From a virus: a DNA stretch of 39,433 nucleotides. A program made the position numbers and the translations under genes. This document shows, piece by piece, positions 35,872 through 39,433 of this stretch (position 1 is the stretch's first letter; each line of letters opens with the position of its first letter). The DNA lies in IMG/VR virus record IMGVR_UViG_3300042922_000281, positions 1 to 39,433 of that record. One strand, written 5' to 3'. The notes under the pieces are model-generated. The model was not told the DNA's origin and made no database searches. It saw only the letters and a list, made by a program, of their open reading frames with translations.

Positions 35872-36165
35872 ATGGAATCACATTGGCCCCGATGGGGAAA
35901 AACCCTGTATGTTGTCGCCACTCTTGCGCTGTTCGGCGCAATGATGGTGGCCGCTTGGGTATGGTTTGCTCGTCCGCTGGGGGAGGGGTTCGGCCACTGG
36001 TATGCCGAAGCAACCGCAGGGTGGCCCTATCCAGCGCAGATAGGTGTATTAGCGATGATCCCTATCGCGCTTTATGGTCTCGCCTATCTTGCTTACAGGC
36101 GAGACCATCGCAGTGGCTTAATCCACTCTCCGACATTCTGGCGCTACGTCAGAACGGGCCGTTAG
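35872..36165 (+). CDS. 97-residue two-span membrane protein encoded against the late operon
   Basis: The frame starts MESHWPRWGKTLYVVATLAL and has spans at about 11-32 and 57-76. Between them is a Trp-, Gly- and aromatic-rich loop. The ATG at 35872 follows GAGGGG without a gap; TTG at 35830 is an alternative start. It fills the only large gap between fibre and ejection genes and overlaps the end of the ejection gene by four bases. As a lone plus-strand gene among late genes it is a moron candidate. Confidence 0.55.
   Translation: MESHWPRWGKTLYVVATLALFGAMMVAAWVWFARPLGEGFGHWYAEATAGWPYPAQIGVLAMIPIALYGLAYLAYRRDHRSGLIHSPTFWRYVRTGR
36074..36108. repeat. 12-bp perfect inverted repeat inside the plus-strand membrane gene
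   Basis: 36074-36085 pairs with 36097-36108 around an 11-base loop. The stem is long and GC-rich, but no T-run follows on either strand. It may be a transcript end or protection structure for the late mRNA after the ejection gene. Confidence 0.5.
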
Positions 36166-38300
36166 TAACCGAAGAGGCGCGGGGTCTCCTGTGCCACGCG
36201 ACCGCTTTGAGACTGAAGCAGGGCGTTCACAAGCCGATCCGTAACCTGCCCCGCTCTTTCGCCAGATCCCGCCAATGAGGCACGGCGGCCAAGCGCGTTT
36301 AGTACGACATCAAGATCAGGGCCGCTCTGAAGAATGAGGGCTCTTGCAAGTTGCTGATTGCGGGAGATGTCGTCAGCCGCACCGATCAGGTTTGCAGCCT
36401 TCGAGATACCCGCCGCGCCGACCTTGGCACCTGTCGCCAGAGCGGCACCAGGAACACCGCCGACCGCACCAGCAAGCGGGATCATGCCCGCATTGGCAGC
36501 GGCGGGAGATGGCCCTTCGCCCCGTACAGCAAAGCGATCAGCCGAGGTGCTTCGCATGGCGGTCTGAGAGTTTTCGACCACCTTGTTGTAGGCATCTCGG
36601 AAGGCAATCTCACGGTCAACCGACCGCATGATATTGGCGGCCTCGTCTTCCCCGAAGAGTTGAGCGAGCTTCTGCGGGTTCCAATCTCCGTCAGTCATAA
36701 CCTGCTGTCGAACAGCCAGAAGGTCATTGGCTTTCGTGCCAATCACCCGGTCAAGTTCAGCCCTTGCCCCCTGACGGATGCGAAGCGGGGTTGCCGATGG
36801 GCCGACAAGCGTTCCTTGCGGCTGTGCGGCCTCTGTCAGTTCTTGAGCGAACTCCTGCGGGCGGGTTGCCGTCCTTCCTGTATCGAGCACATGAGCCCCA
36901 CGTTCTAGGCCGCCCGACTGACGGGCCAGCTCTTGGAACTGGGCGTCTACGTCCTTGATGCCCGGAACAGCGGTTGCCAATTCAGCATCCACGGCCCGCC
37001 TTGCGTCTCCCAAGATGCGGAGGGCGTTCGTGTCCGCCTCTGTTCCCATTATCCCGTCAATCGCTTCACGGATATTGAGCAGGGTCGCCGGGTTGTTGTC
37101 GAGTGCGCTCGGATCATCAACGCTGTTGAGCATTTGACGAACCTGCATGGCCGCTCTTTGAGCGGGGCCACGTTCCACCGCTGCCGTCTGCTCCAGCGCT
37201 GCCGCCAGAGAGGCAGGATTGACAGGAGCAGCACCGGCAAGCACCCTTCTATATTCAGGGTGTAGCGCGTCTCGCGAGGCCCGCAGCCCCGCCTCTACTT
37301 GAGACGGGATGGGAGCCGGTCCAAGGTTCGCATCAAGGTCCGTCCGAATACGGGCGTTCGTGGTATCATTCCTTGCACGTAGCGGGTTGGTGATGATCTC
37401 CCGCGTTTCCGGCCTGACGCCCAAGCCCTGCGCGCTGCCGAGGTGCGACGGCGAGGCGTCCAGAAGCATGGCCTCCGGGCCAAGTTCACGCATTCGGGCG
37501 TCAATGGCTGATCGCCCGCCCGCATTGCTGAAGTCATCGACCGCCATGTTAGCGGCTGCGTTGCTCATGCCGGGGACAGGGGCGCGGCGGTTAGCGAGTC
37601 CTTGCGCCACTATGTTGATGGCGCGTCCGCCAAGTTGCCCCAGCCCAGGCCCGAGAGCGCCGAAAGTGCCGCCCCCGACAATACCGAGCCCGACCGAAGC
37701 AGGATCTCCTTCGCTGCGGACGACGGCATCAGCGCCACCCATCGCGGCGCCCGTTGCCCCCGACATAAGGGAGCGAGCCAGAAGGCTTCCATTGCCCATG
37801 CCAAAAGCTGCCGGAGCCGCAGCCATCAACGGGAGAGTGCCCACAACCCCGCCGACAGCCTGACCACCCATATCAAGATAAGGGTGATCCGCCTTGGCCT
37901 GTGCGGTGATCTGATTGACGCTTTCCAACGCAGCATCATACGACGGCGCCTTGCCGGCAACGGTTGAGATGCCCGCCGTGACCCGGTTAACCCCACCCCG
38001 AAGGGCAGGACCAACAACGGGGAGACCTTCCATCATGCCGCCTGCGGTCGCAAGGATGCCACCCAGGGCTCCCGAGGTGTCGGCCTTGGCGGGAGTTAGT
38101 ATGGCACTGTTCTGGGCTTCAACCGCCGCCTTGTCGGCAGCACTCAAGTTGAGGTCGAAGGAGTGCCCTGCTGGCGCTTGAGTCTCCGGGGGGCTTTTCT
38201 GCCCCCCGGAGAACCCTTGGAAACCGCTCAATGCGGCGTTAATATCGGGAGCCTCAACCTCGTAGGTCTTGCCGCCATGCTCGATTTCAAAAACGGGCAT
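36162..38300 (-). CDS. Large internal virion / DNA-ejection protein
   Basis: The 712-residue protein starts MPVFEIEHGGKTYEVEAPDI, a common N-terminal tag of such proteins. Gly/Ala-rich hydrophobic stretches follow (GALGGILATAGGMMEG, GVVGTLPLMAAAPAAFGMGN, GLGIVGGGTFGALGPGLG) that could insert in a membrane. Long helical parts with AAMQVRQMLNSVDDPSALDN follow, then another Gly-rich segment near 600. It pairs with the lysozyme/ejection gene, whose stop overlaps its start. Together they probably form the channel through which DNA enters the cell. Confidence 0.75.
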   Translation of the reverse strand: MPVFEIEHGGKTYEVEAPDINAALSGFQGFSGGQKSPPETQAPAGHSFDLNLSAADKAAVEAQNSAILTPAKADTSGALGGILATAGGMMEGLPVVGPALRGGVNRVTAGISTVAGKAPSYDAALESVNQITAQAKADHPYLDMGGQAVGGVVGTLPLMAAAPAAFGMGNGSLLARSLMSGATGAAMGGADAVVRSEGDPASVGLGIVGGGTFGALGPGLGQLGGRAINIVAQGLANRRAPVPGMSNAAANMAVDDFSNAGGRSAIDARMRELGPEAMLLDASPSHLGSAQGLGVRPETREIITNPLRARNDTTNARIRTDLDANLGPAPIPSQVEAGLRASRDALHPEYRRVLAGAAPVNPASLAAALEQTAAVERGPAQRAAMQVRQMLNSVDDPSALDNNPATLLNIREAIDGIMGTEADTNALRILGDARRAVDAELATAVPGIKDVDAQFQELARQSGGLERGAHVLDTGRTATRPQEFAQELTEAAQPQGTLVGPSATPLRIRQGARAELDRVIGTKANDLLAVRQQVMTDGDWNPQKLAQLFGEDEAANIMRSVDREIAFRDAYNKVVENSQTAMRSTSADRFAVRGEGPSPAAANAGMIPLAGAVGGVPGAALATGAKVGAAGISKAANLIGAADDISRNQQLARALILQSGPDLDVVLNALGRRASLAGSGERAGQVTDRLVNALLQSQSGRVAQETPRLFGY

Positions 38301-39433
38301 TACTGCTTCTCCCTAATCCGAATGCCACCCGGGCCAATAACCCAGCCCTCTTTGTCAGTTTGCGGAGCATTCGGGTTCTGCTTCTGCCATTGCCTGAAGG
38401 TGTCGAACGGGTCAGGCAGAGCCTTCATCCGGTCGCTTGCCTCCTTGGCGCTGATTTCACCCATCTGCCAAAGCTGGGCTATCTCGCCGCGCTGGATGCG
38501 GAGTTGAGCCATGCCGCCCAAGGTCTGGGCGATGATCTCGTTGCCGCCCGGTGTGGCCCGCATATTCATGAGAGCCTGCTCAAAGCTCTCCATGTCCTTG
38601 TCGGAGCTTGTCCCAGATCCCGGCACCTTCATGCGGGGCTTCATGTAGTTGACGATAGCCTTGAATGCCTGGACATCATCGGCCTTCGGATCAAGTTGGA
38701 TGCCCGTGCGTTGGCGCAACTCCTCAAAGAATGCGGTTCGCGATCCTGGATCAACGTTGTTGCCGAGGGTGTTCATGCGCTGGATGACGGTCATATCCAT
38801 CACCGCAACATCACCATCCTCTGCAATCTTGTTGAGACGCGATCCGAGGCCCTTGCCTCGCTCCTTTTCTTCTTCCTTCTCGGCAGTGGGCATATTGACA
38901 TTCGTAGTCTGAGCGCCAGCCTTTTTCATGGACTGCTGCCAAGTGCGGAAGTCATCAACAGGCTGCCCCGCTGCCGTCGCCTGATCGACATAAAGCTTGT
39001 ATTCCTTGATGTCGGGCGTGGGCATGGCAATTTGGTGGTCGCGGTCAACCTGCTTGTTGATGTCGTCACGGTTCCAGCCCATGAGCGTCAGGCGTTCTCT
39101 GTGAGCCCGCTCTGTTTCACCCTCTTGGCGCCGGAATGACTGATCCTCCCGCCGAACGCCTGCTTCATATTGGCGCCGGTCCTGCTCCTTGAGCACATCC
39201 CACTGGCGGTCTTGCGCCGTCTTCTGAGCCGCCTGAACCTGCTGTTGATGCTGCTGGAGCAACTGAACGCCGGCTGCGCGGGTGCGGGGATTGCCGAGCA
39301 ACTGGCGAACAATCTCCTGCTGTTGCGGGTTCATGCCCTGAACGGCAGGAGGTGGCGCCTGAAGGGCTTGGGCCAGAGGATTGGCCTGTGCTACCCGAAC
39401 GGGGGCGGATGCCGCCTGTGGGGCTCCCTGTGC
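38300..39433 (-). CDS. Virion lysozyme/DNA-ejection protein, C-terminal part; continues the gene at 1-1240
   Basis: This holds the last 377 codons of the 748-codon gene, with 42 codons repeated in the 1-127 copy. An ATG at 39334 lies in frame, but upstream codons are open and continue the N-terminal part, so it is not the natural start. The region is Gln-rich and helical (QLLQQHQQQVQAAQKTAQDR) and strongly charged (RRQEGETERAHRERLTLMGW). It ends with VIGPGGIRIREKQ. Coiled coils here suit an elongated internal virion protein. Confidence 0.85.
   Translation of the reverse strand, partial: AQGAPQAASAPVRVAQANPLAQALQAPPPAVQGMNPQQQEIVRQLLGNPRTRAAGVQLLQQHQQQVQAAQKTAQDRQWDVLKEQDRRQYEAGVRREDQSFRRQEGETERAHRERLTLMGWNRDDINKQVDRDHQIAMPTPDIKEYKLYVDQATAAGQPVDDFRTWQQSMKKAGAQTTNVNMPTAEKEEEKERGKGLGSRLNKIAEDGDVAVMDMTVIQRMNTLGNNVDPGSRTAFFEELRQRTGIQLDPKADDVQAFKAIVNYMKPRMKVPGSGTSSDKDMESFEQALMNMRATPGGNEIIAQTLGGMAQLRIQRGEIAQLWQMGEISAKEASDRMKALPDPFDTFRQWQKQNPNAPQTDKEGWVIGPGGIRIREKQ
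39307..39433. repeat. Terminal direct repeat, right copy (circular overlap)
   Basis: This is an exact copy of 1-127. Remove one copy to obtain the 39,306-bp circle. Confidence 0.95.

Noticed and set aside
1-39433. tRNA genes, integrase and attachment sites
   Set aside because: I looked for tRNA cloverleaf ends and for tyrosine or serine integrase motifs in the frames and found none that I can support.

Overview
The window is one complete circular genome of a temperate, probably plasmid-maintained podovirus of an alphaproteobacterium. The first 127 bases (1-127) are repeated exactly as the last 127 (39307-39433), so the unit length is 39,306 bp and the ends are an assembly artefact. One gene is cut by this join: a 748-codon virion lysozyme/ejection protein starts at 1240 on the minus strand, runs through base 1 and continues from the right end to 38300. 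A host in or near the Hyphomicrobiales is inferred from the high GC and from genes typical of that group: a GapR/DUF2312 protein, a plasmid-type WGR-domain protein, and a ParA with a small ribbon-helix-helix partner. There is no integrase. A CI/Cro-like switch together with a partition operon therefore suggests a phage-plasmid lifestyle.

Layout. (1) Late region, minus strand, read from about 16.3 kb down to 1 and around the join to 31.8 kb: a chain of tiny coupled genes, small and large terminase, portal, scaffold, major capsid with its own strong terminator, two SGNH-type carbohydrate esterases and a LamG-like protein, head-tail adaptor, tail nozzle, GNAT protein, S74 protein, lysozyme/ejection protein, second ejection protein, tail fibre, endolysin, two holin candidates, metallophosphoesterase and DUF6378 protein. 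A candidate promoter followed at once by a terminator (16.58-16.66 kb) resembles the lambda pR'/tR' late-control arrangement. (2) Left early region, minus strand, 22.5-16.7 kb: Cro-like protein, several HTH proteins, VRR-NUC nuclease, DnaT-like and loader-like replication proteins, GapR, a trio of small HTH proteins and an SSB-like protein. (3) Immunity region, 22.5-24.1 kb: CI-like repressor and other regulators, flanked by two near-identical outward-facing promoter/operator elements. (4) Right early region, plus strand, 24.1-29.0 kb: small accessory genes, a candidate ssDNA-annealing protein, NinB and HNH, then short genes separated by repeated intergenic elements. (5) Partition and maintenance region, 29.1-32.1 kb: WGR protein, parA with an RHH partner, a second RHH protein, a small HTH protein and a winged-helix protein.

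The most exciting feature is at 2755-2856. A perfect TATAAT box is followed six bases later by one copy of a type I-C-like CRISPR repeat, then about 32 bases and a strong hairpin, all on the plus strand and antisense to the late operon. With no second repeat and no cas genes, this is the architecture of a solitary-repeat RNA anti-CRISPR (Racr). Other unusual signals are twelve CTGCAG hexamers in 946 bp of the par locus against one found elsewhere, matching motifs flanking the par operon, a phage-encoded GapR, and two small membrane-protein genes placed backwards inside the late operon.
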